Notes under the pieces: generated by a model
What the model was told of the DNA's origin: nothing
Seen by the model: only the letters and a program-made list of their open reading frames with translations
Databases searched by the model: none
Translations under genes and position numbers: made by a program
In this document: positions 1-7,651 of the stretch, piece by piece
How the letters are laid out: each line of letters begins with the position of its first letter
Position numbering within the stretch: the stretch's first letter is position 1
Assembly: GCF_018614585.1 (NCBI RefSeq)
Contig: NZ_JAGGOI010000007.1
Span: 186,001 to 250,000, forward strand
DNA from: Streptomyces sp. ISL-1
GTDB lineage: Bacteria > Actinomycetota > Actinomycetes > Streptomycetales > Streptomycetaceae
Direction: 5' to 3'
DNA: 64,000 nt

Positions 1-2442
1 CCCCGGGCCCCCGCCGCCGGGGCGTCCGACGCGCCCCCCGCGCCCGCCGAAGCTGCGCCCTCGGCCCACCGGACCCCGCAGCCCGCGGCGGTCGCTCCCA
101 CCGCGCCCGCGGACGACGAGCAGACCCCGCGGCCCACGACCGCCGCCGTCATTCCCGCCCCCCGCCCCTCTCGTCCCCTCCGCATCGGTGTCATCGGTGG
201 TGGGCCCGGTGGGCTGTATGCCGCCGCGCTGCTCAAGCGGCTCGGACCCGAGCGCGACATCACGGTCTGGGAGCGCAACGCTCCCGACGACACCTTCGGC
301 TTCGGTGTCGTCCTGTCCGACGAGACCCTCGGTGGGATCGAGCACGCCGACCCCGTCATCTACCGCGCGCTCCAGGACGAGTTCGTACGGTGGGACGACA
401 TCGACATCGTCCACCGCGGCCGCACCCTCACCTCCGGCGGGCACGGCTTCGCCGCCCTCGGGCGGCGCCGGCTGCTGGAGATACTGCACGGGCGCTGCGC
501 ATCCCTCGGCGTACGCCTCCGCTTTTGCACCCCCGCCCCGCCCGCCGCCGAACTCGCCGCCTCGTACCACCTGGTCATCGCGGCGGACGGGGTGCACAGC
601 CTCACCCGGGATGCGCACGCCGACACATTCGCGCCGCGCATCACCACCCACCGCTGCCGCTACATCTGGCTCGCCGCCGACTTCGCCTTCGACGCCTTCC
701 GGTTCGAGATCGCCGAGACCGCGCACGGCGTGATGCAGTTGCACGGCTACCCGTACGCCCCCGACGCCAGCACCGTCATCATCGAGATGCGCGAAGAGGT
801 ATGGCGGGCCGCGGGTTTCGACACCGCCGACGAGCAGGAGTCCACCGACCTCTGCGCCAAGATCTTCGCGGAAGCCCTCGGCGGCCGCGCCCTCCGCTCC
901 AACAGCTCCTCCTGGGTCGCCTTCCGTACCGTCGTCAACGACCGCTGGTCCCACGGCAATACGGTGCTTCTCGGCGACGCCGCCCACACCGCCCACTTCT
1001 CCATCGGCTCCGGTACCAAGCTCGCCGTCGAGGATGCCCTCGCGCTCGCCGCCTGCGTCGAGGAGCAGCCCGACCTGCCCGCCGCGCTCGCCGCGTACGA
1101 GACCGAGCGCCGCCCGGTCGTCGAGTCCACGCAGCGCGCGGCGGCCGCCAGCCTCCGCTGGTTCGAGGAGCTCGCCGGCTACGTCGAGCAGCCGCCTCGG
1201 CAGTTCGCCTTCAATCTCCTCACCCGCAGCCGCCGTGTCACCCACGACAATCTGCGGCTGCGCGATGCTGCGTTCACCGACGCCGTCGAGCGCGACTTCG
1301 GCTGCCCGCCCGGCACACCGCCGATGTTCACCCCCTTCACACTGCGCGGACTGACCCTCCGCAACCGGGTCGTCGTCTCACCCATGGACATGTACTCCGC
1401 AGTGAACGGCGTCCCCGGCGATTTCCACCTCGTTCACCTCGGCGCACGGGCCCTGGGCGGAGCCGGCCTGGTGATGACCGAGATGGTCTGTGTGAGCGCC
1501 GAGGGCCGCATCACGCCCGGCTGCACGGGTCTCTACACCCCCGAACAGGCCGCCGCCTGGCGTCGCGTCACCGACTTCGTGCACGACCACTCGCCCGGCA
1601 CGGCGATCGGCGTCCAGCTCGGCCATTCCGGCCGCAAGGGCTCCACCAAGCTGATGTGGGACGGCATCGACCAGCCGCTGGACGAGGGGAACTGGCGCAT
1701 CGCCGCCGCCTCACCGATCCCGTACCGCCCCGGCGTCAACCAGGTACCGCACGCCCTGGACCGCGTCGGACTCACCGACATCCGCGAGCAGTTCGCCGCC
1801 GCGACCGGGCGCGCCGCCCACTGCGGGTTCGACCTGCTCGAACTCCACTGCGCCCACGGCTACCTCCTCTCCGGCTTTCTCTCCCCGCTCACCAACGGGC
1901 GAACGGACGCCTATGGCGGCTCCCTGGACAACCGTCTTCGCTTCCCACTCGAAGTCTTCGACGCGATGCGTGGCGTCTGGCCCGACGACCGGCCCATGAC
2001 CGTCCGCATCTCGGCCACCGACTGGGCACAAGGCGGCACCACGGCCGAGGACGCGGTCGAGATCGCCCGTGCCTTCGCCGCCCATGGCGCGGACGCCATC
2101 GACGTCTCGACGGGACAGGTCGTCCCCGACGAACAGCCGGAGTACGGCCGCTCGTACCAGACGCCGTACGCCGACCGGATCCGCAACACCCTCGGTGTCC
2201 CCGTCATCGCGGTCGGCGCGATCTCCTCCTGGGACGACGTCAACTCGCTGCTGCTGGCGGGCCGCGCGGACCTGTGCGCGCTGGCCAGGCCGCATCTGTA
2301 CGACCCCCACTGGACCCTGCACGCGGCAGCGGACCAGGACTACGCGGGGGCGGCGCTGTGGCCCGATCCCTACCGGGCGGGCAGCCGCAAACCCCCGGCC
2401 GGCCGCACCGACGCCCCGAAGCCGCGGCTCACTCTGAGCTGA
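1..2442 (+). CDS. Bifunctional salicylyl-CoA 5-hydroxylase / 2-aminobenzoyl-CoA monooxygenase-reductase type flavoenzyme (5' end outside window)
   Basis: The frame is open from base 1 and has no ATG, GTG or TTG before the flavin-binding motif at about 181, so the start lies to the left. The first 60 visible residues are an Ala/Pro/Thr-rich stretch of linker type. Next comes an FAD-dependent monooxygenase domain (GVIGGGPGGLYAA dinucleotide fold, later GDAAHTAHFSIGSGTKLAVEDA) of about 370 residues, then an old-yellow-enzyme TIM barrel (MFTPFTLRGLTLRNRVVVSP, HCAHGYLLSGFLSPLTN). Known relatives with this fusion are salicylyl-CoA 5-hydroxylases and the 2-aminobenzoyl-CoA monooxygenase/reductase of Azoarcus, which hydroxylates and then reduces the ring of a CoA thioester. 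The neighbouring CoA ligase and RidA protein fit the aminobenzoate option, but the substrate cannot be decided here. The 3' end overlaps the convergent PaaX gene by 14 bp. Confidence 0.85.
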   Translation, partial: PRAPAAGASDAPPAPAEAAPSAHRTPQPAAVAPTAPADDEQTPRPTTAAVIPAPRPSRPLRIGVIGGGPGGLYAAALLKRLGPERDITVWERNAPDDTFGFGVVLSDETLGGIEHADPVIYRALQDEFVRWDDIDIVHRGRTLTSGGHGFAALGRRRLLEILHGRCASLGVRLRFCTPAPPAAELAASYHLVIAADGVHSLTRDAHADTFAPRITTHRCRYIWLAADFAFDAFRFEIAETAHGVMQLHGYPYAPDASTVIIEMREEVWRAAGFDTADEQESTDLCAKIFAEALGGRALRSNSSSWVAFRTVVNDRWSHGNTVLLGDAAHTAHFSIGSGTKLAVEDALALAACVEEQPDLPAALAAYETERRPVVESTQRAAAASLRWFEELAGYVEQPPRQFAFNLLTRSRRVTHDNLRLRDAAFTDAVERDFGCPPGTPPMFTPFTLRGLTLRNRVVVSPMDMYSAVNGVPGDFHLVHLGARALGGAGLVMTEMVCVSAEGRITPGCTGLYTPEQAAAWRRVTDFVHDHSPGTAIGVQLGHSGRKGSTKLMWDGIDQPLDEGNWRIAAASPIPYRPGVNQVPHALDRVGLTDIREQFAAATGRAAHCGFDLLELHCAHGYLLSGFLSPLTNGRTDAYGGSLDNRLRFPLEVFDAMRGVWPDDRPMTVRISATDWAQGGTTAEDAVEIARAFAAHGADAIDVSTGQVVPDEQPEYGRSYQTPYADRIRNTLGVPVIAVGAISSWDDVNSLLLAGRADLCALARPHLYDPHWTLHAAADQDYAGAALWPDPYRAGSRKPPAGRTDAPKPRLTLS

Positions 2443-3244
2443 GCTGTACGAACTCCGCGCCCGCGTCCCGCAGCAGCGCGTGCAGCCGAGCGAAGACCTC
2501 CGCCGACCGTCCGCCGGGCCAGCCCTGCGGCAGCAGCTCGGCCGGCAGCCCCGGATCGATGTACGGCAGCTGCCGCCAGGAGTCCAGCGCCGGCAGATAG
2601 TCCCGGTAGGCATCCCGCGGCGGCACCTCACCGCGCGCCTCCCACGCCCGCAGCACCGGCTCGTGCAGATCCAGGAACTCCTCGTGCTGCTTGGCGATCG
2701 CGCCCAGATCCCACCAGCGCGCCACCGCCTCCGCCGTCGCCGCGAAGCCGAGGTGCTCGCCGCGGAACAGCTCGACGTACGGGTCGAGCTGGAGGCGGCG
2801 CAGCGTGTGCCGGGTCTCCTCGTACAGCCACGCGGGGGCGATCCACACCCCGGGCGCCGCCGACCCGAAGCCGAGCCGCCCCAGCCGCGAACGCAGCAGA
2901 TGGCGCTTGTGGCGCTCGGCCTCGGGCACCGAGAAGACGGCGAGCACCCAGCCGTCGGACAGCTGCGGGGCGTGCCGGGCGTAGATCCGCCGGTCGCCGT
3001 CGTCGAGCAGCTGGCGCGCGGCGGGCGACAGGGCGTAGCCGGCCGCGCCGTCCGGGGTGCGTTCAGGCACGAGCAGGCCGCGGCGCTTGAGCCGGGAGAC
3101 CGAGGAGCGCACGGACGGCGCGTCCACGCCGAGAACCGCCAGCAGACGAATGAGCTCGGCCACGGGGAAGGGACCCTGCCGCTCGCGTCCGTAGGCGCCG
3201 TAGAGGGTGACGATCAGGGAACGGGGAGTGTGTTGCTCGGCCAC
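2429..3244 (-). CDS. PaaX-family transcriptional regulator
   Basis: A 271-residue protein of normal PaaX length. It has an N-terminal winged helix (residues about 8-70, SLIVTLYGAYG, SVRSSVSRLKRRGLL) and the PaaX-like C-terminal domain (GWVLAVFSVPEAERHKRHLLRS, then a Trp-rich helical part). In known members the repressor senses an aryl-CoA such as phenylacetyl-CoA. The GTG start at 3244 lies 9 bp after the stop of the CoA-ligase gene on the same strand, so the two are probably cotranscribed and translationally coupled. No strong ribosome site is visible. Placement behind the ligase and opposite the monooxygenase suggests that it controls this aromatic-CoA cluster and responds to the ligase product (inference). 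Confidence 0.85.
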   Translation of the reverse strand: MAEQHTPRSLIVTLYGAYGRERQGPFPVAELIRLLAVLGVDAPSVRSSVSRLKRRGLLVPERTPDGAAGYALSPAARQLLDDGDRRIYARHAPQLSDGWVLAVFSVPEAERHKRHLLRSRLGRLGFGSAAPGVWIAPAWLYEETRHTLRRLQLDPYVELFRGEHLGFAATAEAVARWWDLGAIAKQHEEFLDLHEPVLRAWEARGEVPPRDAYRDYLPALDSWRQLPYIDPGLPAELLPQGWPGGRSAEVFARLHALLRDAGAEFVQLSSE

Positions 3245-3253
3245 GTGATCACT

Positions 3254-4864
3254 TTAGGGCCGCAGGCGGAAGCGCTGCAGCTTGCCGGTGGGGGTGCGCG
3301 GAAGAGCGTCGAGGAAGACGATGTCGCGCGGGCATTTGTACGGTGTCAGGCGCCCTTTCACCGAGTCGGTGAGCGCGGCGACGGTGTCCTCGCCGGCCGG
3401 GACCCCCGCGCGCAGCACGACGTACGCCACCACGATCTGTCCTCGTAGGTCATCGGGGTGGCCGACCACCGCGGCCTCCGCCACATCCGGATGGTGCAGC
3501 AGCGCGTCCTCCACCTCGGGTCCCGCGATGTTGTAGCCGGCCGAAATGATCATGTCGTCGGCGCGGGCGACGTAACGGAAGTAGCCGTCGGGTTCACGGA
3601 CGTATGTGTCGCCGGTGACGTTCCAGCCGTCGTGCACATAGTCCAGCTGCCTGGGGTCCGTCAGATAGCGGCAGCCCACCGGGCCGCGCACGGCCAGCAG
3701 GCCCGGCTCCCCGTCCGCGACGGGCCGCCCGGAACGGTCCACCACGCGCGCCTGCCAGCCAGGAACCGGAATCCCGGTGGTGCCGGGTCGGATCGCCTCG
3801 TCCGCCGCCGAGATGAAGATGTGCAGCAGCTCGGTCGCGCCGATGCCGTTGATGATGCGCAGCCCGGTCCGCTCCCGCCAGGCCTGCCAGGTGGCGGCGG
3901 GCAGATTCTCACCGGCCGACACGCACCGCCGCAACGAGGTGGTGTCGTGCCCGTCGAGGCCGTTCAGCATCACGCGGTACGCGGTGGGCGCGGTGAACAG
4001 TACCGACACCCGGTGTGTGGCGATCGCGGGCAACAGCTGTGTCGGGCCCGCCTGTTCGAGCAACAGCGCGGACGCGCCCGCCCGCATCGGGAAGATCACC
4101 AGACCGCCGAGCCCGAAGGTGAAGCCCAGCGGCGGACTGCCCGCGAAGACGTCGTCGGGCTGTGGCCGCAGCACCTGCGCGGAGAAAGTGTCCGCGACGG
4201 CCAGCACGTCCCGGTGGAAGTGCATGCACCCCTTGGGGCGGCCGGTCGTGCCCGAGGTGAAGGCGATCAGCGCGACATCGTCGGCCGCGGTCGCCACCGC
4301 CTCGTACGGCTCACCGTTCCCGGCGGCGGCCAGCCGCAGCAGATCGTCGGGGGAGTCGCTGCCATAGCCGGTGATGCGCAGCCCCGGCACCTCGGCCTTC
4401 GCCAGATCGTCGAGCGACCGGATGTCGCACAGGGCGTGGCTGACGGCGGCGATCTCGCACACCGTCGCCAGTTCCTTGGCCCGCTGCTGGGCGAGGACGG
4501 TGACCGCCACCGCGCCGGCCTTCATCACCGCCAGCCAGCAGGCCGCGAGCCAGGGCGTGGTGGGGCCGCGCAGCAGGACACGGTTTCCGGGGACGACTCC
4601 CAGGCGGGAGGTGAGAACGTGGGCGATCCGGTCGGCCTGGTCGCGCAACTCCGCGTATGTCCAGACCTCACCGCCCCCGGTACGGAAGACGGGCCGCTGG
4701 GCGCCGAAGCGGTCGATCGTACGGTCCAGCAGCTCGGCCCCGCAGTTGAGCCGCTGCGGATAGCGCAGCGAGGGCAGCTCGAAGAGGAGTTCCGGCCACT
4801 GTCCGCCGGGCGGGAGATGGTCGCGCGCAAAGGTGTCGCGGTGGGCCGAGGGTGACAGCTCCAT
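3254..4864 (-). CDS. Benzoate-CoA ligase family acyl-CoA synthetase (aminobenzoate/salicylate-CoA ligase candidate)
   Basis: A 536-residue ANL-superfamily enzyme that activates a carboxylic acid with ATP and joins it to CoA. The P-loop motif FTSGTTGRPKGCMHFHRD is intact, followed by the NGIGATELLHIF adenylate-binding part, the WNVTGD motif and the C-terminal catalytic Lys in PRTPTGKLQRF. The sequence resembles the benzoate/2-aminobenzoate-CoA ligase branch more than fatty-acyl or acetyl-CoA synthetases. I chose ATG 4864 over the longer frame to 4990 because AAGGGG sits about 7 nt upstream and the upstream residues do not look like protein. It is first in an operon with the PaaX regulator and divergent from the acyl-CoA dehydrogenase, so it probably supplies the aryl-CoA used by the flavoenzyme at the left edge. 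Confidence 0.85.
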   Translation of the reverse strand: MELSPSAHRDTFARDHLPPGGQWPELLFELPSLRYPQRLNCGAELLDRTIDRFGAQRPVFRTGGGEVWTYAELRDQADRIAHVLTSRLGVVPGNRVLLRGPTTPWLAACWLAVMKAGAVAVTVLAQQRAKELATVCEIAAVSHALCDIRSLDDLAKAEVPGLRITGYGSDSPDDLLRLAAAGNGEPYEAVATAADDVALIAFTSGTTGRPKGCMHFHRDVLAVADTFSAQVLRPQPDDVFAGSPPLGFTFGLGGLVIFPMRAGASALLLEQAGPTQLLPAIATHRVSVLFTAPTAYRVMLNGLDGHDTTSLRRCVSAGENLPAATWQAWRERTGLRIINGIGATELLHIFISAADEAIRPGTTGIPVPGWQARVVDRSGRPVADGEPGLLAVRGPVGCRYLTDPRQLDYVHDGWNVTGDTYVREPDGYFRYVARADDMIISAGYNIAGPEVEDALLHHPDVAEAAVVGHPDDLRGQIVVAYVVLRAGVPAGEDTVAALTDSVKGRLTPYKCPRDIVFLDALPRTPTGKLQRFRLRP

Positions 4865-4898
4865 GGTTCGCCCCTTCTCGTGGTGGGGTCGCCAATCG

Positions 4899-4926
4899 AG
4901 CGTATCGTGAAGGTGACGACAGTCAA
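4899..4926 (-). promoter_or_regulatory. Candidate sigma-70-type promoter for the CoA ligase-paaX operon
   Basis: On the minus strand TTGACT (4926-4921) and TACGCT (4904-4899) are separated by 16 bp and lie 35-62 nt upstream of the ATG at 4864. The same 98-bp gap must also hold the promoter of the divergent dehydrogenase. This is a visual match only. Confidence 0.35.
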
Positions 4927-4962
4927 CGGTCCGCGATAGATGCGTCAGAAGTGGGGGCACGA

Positions 4963-6249
4963 ATGCCCGTATTCTCGCTCGATCCGGCACAGGCCGCCTG
5001 GTGTGCGCAATTGCGCACGCTGGCCGCCGAGAAGCTGCGACCGCTCGCGGAGAAGGCCGAGCCGGGCCGCGTCAACCGGCCCTTGGTGGCCGCTCTCGGT
5101 GAACTGGGCCTGCTTGAGCGGCTGTTCGGAACCACGGGCTCCCCAGCCCCAGCCCGAGCCGCAGCCGGAGCAGGAGCAGGACCCGGAGCGGGAGCAAGGG
5201 CGTTCGAGCTGTGCCTGCTGCGCGAGTCCCTCGCCTACGGATGCACGGAGGCCGAGACCGCCCTCGCCCTCCAGGGGCTGGGCAGCTACCCCATCGTCCA
5301 GGCGGGCACAGCCGCGCAGCGGGAGCGCTGGCTCCCTGAGGTGACCGCGGGCCGCGCCGTCGCCGCCTTCGCGCTCAGCGAGCCCGACGCCGGCTCGGAC
5401 GCGGCAGCTCTCGCCCTCAAAGCCGTTCCGGATCAAGGGGGTTGGCGACTGAGCGGCGAGAAGCGCTGGATCTCCAACGCCCCCGAGGCCGACTTCTACA
5501 CCGTCTTCGCCCGTACGACCGAGGGCGCGGGCGCCCGGGGCGTGACCGCCTTCCTCGTCCCCGCCGACCGGCCGGGCCTTGCCGGGACCGCGCTGGAGAT
5601 GCTCTCGCCGCACCCCGTCGGTGCGCTGACCTTCACCGATGTCCCGGTGACCAGGGACGATGTGCTCGGCGACGAGGACCGGGGCTTCCGTGTCGCGATG
5701 AACACCCTGAACCTCTTCCGCCCCAGCGTCGGCGCCTTCGCCGTCGGCATGGCCCAGGCGGCGCTGGACGCGGCCCTCGACCACACCGCCCGCCGCACCG
5801 CCTTCGGCGGCCCCCTCAAGGACCTCCAGTCGGTCGCCCACCAGGTCGCGGAGATGGCCACCCGCACCGAGGCCGCGCGGCTTCTCGTCTACGCGGCGGC
5901 CGCGGCGTACGACGAAGGCACCGACGACGTGCCGAAACGGTCCGCGATGGCCAAACTGCTCGCCACGGAGACCGCGCAGTTCGTGGTGGACGCCGCCGTC
6001 CAGCTGCACGGGGCACGCGCGCTCCAGCGCGGCCATCTGCTGGAGCATCTGTACCGTGAGGTCCGTGCGCCCCGGATCTACGAGGGGGCCAGCGAGGTCC
6101 AGCGCACGATCATCGCCAAGGAGCTGTACGCGAAGAACCCGGACGCGAAGAACCTGGACGCGAAGGACCCGCTCGCGAAAGGGCTGCCCGCCCACGAGCT
6201 GCACGCCGACGGCCCGTACGCAGAGGGCACGAAGGAGCCGTACGCATGA
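4963..6249 (+). CDS. Acyl-CoA dehydrogenase family protein with repetitive C-terminal tail
   Basis: FAD-dependent acyl-CoA dehydrogenase of about 428 residues. Family features are the mid-domain AFALSEPDAGSDAAAL motif, KRWISNAPEADFY, and the C-terminal helical domain ending in YEGASEVQRTIIAKELYA. The ATG at 4963 gives the expected N-terminus; the frame extends upstream to 4852 but that part does not look conserved. Residues about 60-80 contain a low-complexity Ala/Gly/Pro insert. After the normal family end, about 38 extra residues follow, built from near-identical 15-bp units. The stop overlaps the RidA start (ATGA), so the two are translationally coupled. The probable role is oxidation of a CoA thioester made by the adjacent aromatic-CoA enzymes. 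Confidence 0.85.
   Translation: MPVFSLDPAQAAWCAQLRTLAAEKLRPLAEKAEPGRVNRPLVAALGELGLLERLFGTTGSPAPARAAAGAGAGPGAGARAFELCLLRESLAYGCTEAETALALQGLGSYPIVQAGTAAQRERWLPEVTAGRAVAAFALSEPDAGSDAAALALKAVPDQGGWRLSGEKRWISNAPEADFYTVFARTTEGAGARGVTAFLVPADRPGLAGTALEMLSPHPVGALTFTDVPVTRDDVLGDEDRGFRVAMNTLNLFRPSVGAFAVGMAQAALDAALDHTARRTAFGGPLKDLQSVAHQVAEMATRTEAARLLVYAAAAAYDEGTDDVPKRSAMAKLLATETAQFVVDAAVQLHGARALQRGHLLEHLYREVRAPRIYEGASEVQRTIIAKELYAKNPDAKNLDAKDPLAKGLPAHELHADGPYAEGTKEPYA
6130..6189 (+). repeat. 15-bp tandem repeat at the 3' end of the acyl-CoA dehydrogenase gene
   Basis: Four consecutive 15-bp units beginning GCGAAG or GCGAAA (6130, 6145, 6160, 6175) encode Ala-Lys-x-x-Asp/Leu type pentapeptides. The first two units differ at one base. 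They lie beyond the conserved end of the enzyme and look like slipped-strand expansion in frame. Confidence 0.8.
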
Positions 6250-6644
6250 GCCTGCACCGCCACAATCCGGCCGAGCTCTCGCCGCCCACCGGCTTCTCCC
6301 ACGCTGTCACCGCCACCGGCACGCGGATCGTGTTCCTGGCCGGGCAGACCGCCCTCGACGCCGCGGGCAAGATCGTCGGCGAGACCCTGCCCGAGCAGTT
6401 CGAGACCGCGCTGGCCAATCTCCTCACCGCCCTCGCGGCCGCCGGTGGCGCCCCGCAGGACCTGGCCCGTGTCACCGTCTACGCCACCGATGTGGCCGAC
6501 TACCGCGAGCACGCCCCCGAACTGGGCAGGATCTGGCGGCGGTTGGCGGGCGGCGACTACCCCGCGATGGCGGTGATCGGGGTGGTCCGTCTCTGGGACG
6601 ACGTGGCGCTGGTGGAGCTGGACGGGTTCGCGGTGCTCCCCTGA
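6246..6644 (+). CDS. RidA family (YjgF/YER057c/UK114) protein
   Basis: A 132-residue RidA-fold protein, the normal size. Family features include the IVFLAGQTALDAAGKIVG strand-turn, the TALAAAGGAPQDLARVTVYATD segment and the C-terminal VALVELDGFAVLP. Active RidA enzymes hydrolyse reactive enamines and imines to a ketone and ammonia. The usual substrate-binding Arg (R105 in many RidA) is not obvious at the expected place: here the strand reads AVIGVVRLWDDVALVEL, and its Arg may serve. The 4-bp overlap with the dehydrogenase gene indicates shared function. If the cluster degrades 2-aminobenzoate, the dearomatised amino-cyclohexenyl-CoA would be an enamine and RidA an obvious helper (inference). 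Confidence 0.85.
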   Translation: MSLHRHNPAELSPPTGFSHAVTATGTRIVFLAGQTALDAAGKIVGETLPEQFETALANLLTALAAAGGAPQDLARVTVYATDVADYREHAPELGRIWRRLAGGDYPAMAVIGVVRLWDDVALVELDGFAVLP

Positions 6645-6690
6645 CGGACACGACGCAGTCACGCCAACGCCGATAGGAGGGGGAGAGGTC

Positions 6691-7536
6691 GTGCCGGAGA
6701 TCGAGCTCGGCGCAGGGACGATCGCTTACGAGGACAGCGGTGGCCCGGGCCCGGTCGTTGTCCTGCTGCACGGGCTGGTCCACGATGCGACGGTCTGGCG
6801 CAAGGTGGTCGCCGACCTGGGGCGGGACCACCGCTGCATCGCCCCCACCCTGCCCTACGGCTCCCACCGCACCCCCATGCGCCCGGACACGCCCCTCACC
6901 CCGGACTCCGTCAACGAGCTGATCGCGGAGTTCCTGGACCGCCTGGACCTGCGCGATGTGACCCTTGTCGAGAACGACTGCGGGCGCGCCCAGACCGTAG
7001 CGGGACGCCATCCAGAGCGACTCGCCCGGCTCGTGCTCATCTCCTGCGAGGCCTTCGACAACTACCCGCCGGGCGCACCCGGCAAGATGATCTCCCTCGT
7101 ATGCAAGGTACCCGGAGGTATCGCGCTGATGGCCCGGATCCTGGCGCTGAAGCCGCTGCGCCGCCTGCCCATCGGGCTCGGCGCGCTCACCAAGCGTCCC
7201 GTACCGCCCGAGATCGCAGACGGCTGGCTGCGGCCCCTGCTCACCGACAAAGCCATCAGGGCCGACTTCAAGCGCTACAACGCGGGCGTACGCAAGACCG
7301 AACTACTGGAGGCGGTCGAAGGGCTGCGGAAATTCGACCGGCCCGCGCTGGTCGTCTGGGCGGCCCAGGACCGGATGATGCCGCGCGCACACGGCAGGCG
7401 GCTGGCCGAACTGCTTCCGCAGGGGCGGCTGTTGGTGATCGAGGACAGCTGCACGCTCATCGCGGAGGACCAGCCGGAAGCCCTGTCCACGGCCCTGCGC
7501 ACCTTCGTCGCGGAGCCGTCCCGCGGCGGGTCTTGA
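6691..7536 (+). CDS. Alpha/beta-fold hydrolase
   Basis: A 281-residue alpha/beta hydrolase starting at GTG 6691, with a good ribosome site (AGGAGGGGGAG) just upstream. The oxyanion-hole motif VVVLLHGLVHDATVW is clear. The nucleophile elbow position reads TLVENDCGRAQT, so the usual G-x-S-x-G Ser appears to be replaced by an N-D-C-G motif. A C-terminal DRMMPRAHGRRLAELLPQ segment carries the acid region. It follows RidA by 46 bp on the same strand and probably belongs to the same transcription unit. The substrate is unknown; haloalkane-dehalogenase-like members also use Asp (E-N-D-C-G) as nucleophile, which fits the residues seen here. Confidence 0.75.
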   Translation: MPEIELGAGTIAYEDSGGPGPVVVLLHGLVHDATVWRKVVADLGRDHRCIAPTLPYGSHRTPMRPDTPLTPDSVNELIAEFLDRLDLRDVTLVENDCGRAQTVAGRHPERLARLVLISCEAFDNYPPGAPGKMISLVCKVPGGIALMARILALKPLRRLPIGLGALTKRPVPPEIADGWLRPLLTDKAIRADFKRYNAGVRKTELLEAVEGLRKFDRPALVVWAAQDRMMPRAHGRRLAELLPQGRLLVIEDSCTLIAEDQPEALSTALRTFVAEPSRGGS

Positions 7537-7573
7537 TCGACTGGTGGTGGCCCCGAGCCGGGTTTACCGTCGG

Positions 7574-7597
7574 TTAGTGGACGGAACCGTCTACTGA
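7574..7597. promoter_or_regulatory. 24-bp near-palindrome upstream of MFS exporter (TetR-type operator candidate)
   Basis: Two 11-bp arms, TTAGTGGACGG and CCGTCTACTGA, flank a central AA. Nine of 11 positions pair and the two exceptions are transitions. The site lies 55-78 bp upstream of the exporter ATG, typical for a TetR-family repressor. No TetR gene adjoins it; the only TetR-like sequence nearby is the headless remnant at 10880-11251. Confidence 0.6.
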
Positions 7598-7599
7598 CT

Positions 7600-7636
7600 C
7601 TCGTAAGACTGACGCTCGTCGCCGACCCTCGTAAGA
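7600..7636 (+). repeat. Direct repeat CTCGTAAGA in MFS leader
   Basis: CTCGTAAGA occurs at 7600-7608 and again at 7628-7636, between the palindrome and the start codon of the exporter. The function is unknown; it could be a second regulator site or chance. Confidence 0.4.
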
Positions 7637-7651
7637 GGGGCGCGATCCGCT

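Noticed and set aside
390..2600. Long plus-strand frame overlapping the flavoenzyme (736 codons)
   Set aside because: Very Arg/Pro/Ala-rich translation without domains, in a shifted frame of a clear flavoenzyme; a GC-bias shadow.
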